A stretch of 64,000 nt of DNA. Source: Ruminiclostridium papyrosolvens DSM 2782. GTDB taxonomy: Bacteria; Bacillota; Clostridia; Acetivibrionales; DSM-1351. A model generated the notes under the pieces. The model saw only the letters and a list, made by a program, of their open reading frames with translations. It searched no databases and was not told the origin of the DNA. Where the stretch lies: NCBI RefSeq assembly GCF_029318685.1, contig NZ_CP119677.1, forward strand, positions 4,021,001-4,085,000. The letters run 5' to 3'. The position numbers and the translations under genes were made by a program. Position 1 is the stretch's first letter. Every line of letters begins with the position of its first letter. Shown here in pieces: positions 63,580-64,000 of this stretch.

Positions 63580-64000
63580 TTAAACTTTACCGTAACTAGA
63601 TGATACTTCCATGCGCTTGCTTATTTTAGATATTACTGTACATATAACAAAGAATACTGCAGCAACAAACAAGAACACTTCCATTTGCCTGCCTAAAAAT
63701 TGAGGATTTGCAACAACCCTTTTAGCAATACCCAGTAAGTCCATCAAACTTACAATAGCTACAAGCGAAGTATCCTTAAATACTTCTATTACACTGCCTA
63801 CCAAAGCCGGCACCACACTTCTCAATGCTTGAGGCATAATAACGAACGTAATTCTTTGTACATAATTTAAACCAAGTGCCTGAGCGGCCTCATACTGTCC
63901 CTGAGGGATTATTTGCATGCCGCCTCGAACCGTTTCGGCAACATACGCAGCATTAAACAAAGTAAATCCAATCATTACTCTCAAAACATTATTTAATTCC
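63580..64000 (-). CDS. Polar amino acid ABC transporter permease, partial (N-terminus beyond window)
   Basis: The C-terminal 140 residues of a HisM/GlnP-type permease. It has the EAA-loop ATPase contact region (YEAAQALGLNYVQRITFVIMPQALR), IFKDTSLVAIVSLMDLL-like segments and a last membrane helix. The frame is open to the right edge, so the apparent ATG at 63984 is internal. It belongs to the same operon as the ATPase and aspA; the solute-binding protein gene may lie beyond the window. Confidence 0.93.
   Translation of the reverse strand, partial: ELNNVLRVMIGFTLFNAAYVAETVRGGMQIIPQGQYEAAQALGLNYVQRITFVIMPQALRSVVPALVGSVIEVFKDTSLVAIVSLMDLLGIAKRVVANPQFLGRQMEVFLFVAAVFFVICTVISKISKRMEVSSSYGKV

Overview
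The window reads as chromosome from a low-GC, anaerobic, cellulolytic Gram-positive of the Ruminiclostridium / Clostridium cellulolyticum type. This is inferred from AT-rich DNA, strong GGAGG-type ribosome binding sites, TTGACA/TATAAT promoters, a secreted enzyme ending in a type I dockerin (so a cellulosome), S-layer homology proteins, GntR-ABC modules and Clostridia-type metabolic genes. No rRNA, tRNA, CRISPR array or intact mobile element was recognised. Most genes lie on the minus strand.

Layout, left to right. (1) 1-6713: a translationally coupled pair, an SLH-like/subtilase protein followed by a giant Ig-repeat surface protein that runs off the left edge. (2) 6986-12124: an AgrC/LytTR-type two-component pair without peptide genes, a BmrR-like MerR regulator with a 19-bp-spacer promoter, a decayed gene behind a decayed copy of that promoter, an AT-rich BtrH-like cysteine-hydrolase-fold gene, and a VOC protein. 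(3) 12279-17418: a dockerin-bearing beta-helix/CBM6 enzyme, an AIM24-family protein and PdxA. (4) 17571-22506: two GntR-ABC-permease operons facing each other across one shared terminator. (5) 22718-28068: zinc phospholipase C-like protein, glycerate kinase, PfkA, phosphatidylserine decarboxylase and a cytoplasmic GH43. (6) 28488-38260: a secreted Ig/LRR/transglutaminase-like protein, RlmA-type methyltransferase, two acyltransferases, an SDR, a small zinc-ribbon protein, infC with an AUU start and without rpmI/rplT, and an AMP-binding enzyme. (7) 38372-49981: two OmpR-type two-component systems, a lipoprotein, and a coupled SLH protein plus 1733-residue surface protein. (8) 50446-60399: radical SAM, YibE/F, alkaline phosphatase, serC-serA, a phosphotransferase, a second MerR with a textbook operator, and a flavodoxin-like reductase. 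(9) 60400-64000: a pseudogene of an FtsX-type permease, then an aspartase with the ATPase and permease of a polar amino acid ABC importer, cut by the right edge.

Themes. Envelope and extracellular functions dominate: three very large secreted proteins, two of them directly coupled to a smaller SLH-like partner, plus the two-component systems beside them. Carbohydrate use shows as a cellulosomal enzyme and an intracellular GH43, consistent with outside depolymerisation and inside finishing. The aspartase operon joins amino acid uptake to fumarate plus ammonia. The most unusual items are the SLH-partner/giant surface protein pairs, the Ig-LRR-transglutaminase architecture, the orphan BtrH-like gene with a 15-bp tandem repeat at its transcription start, the mirrored GntR-ABC modules with 8-bp tandem repeats in one leader, and several small decayed genes found by reading frames through in-frame stops.
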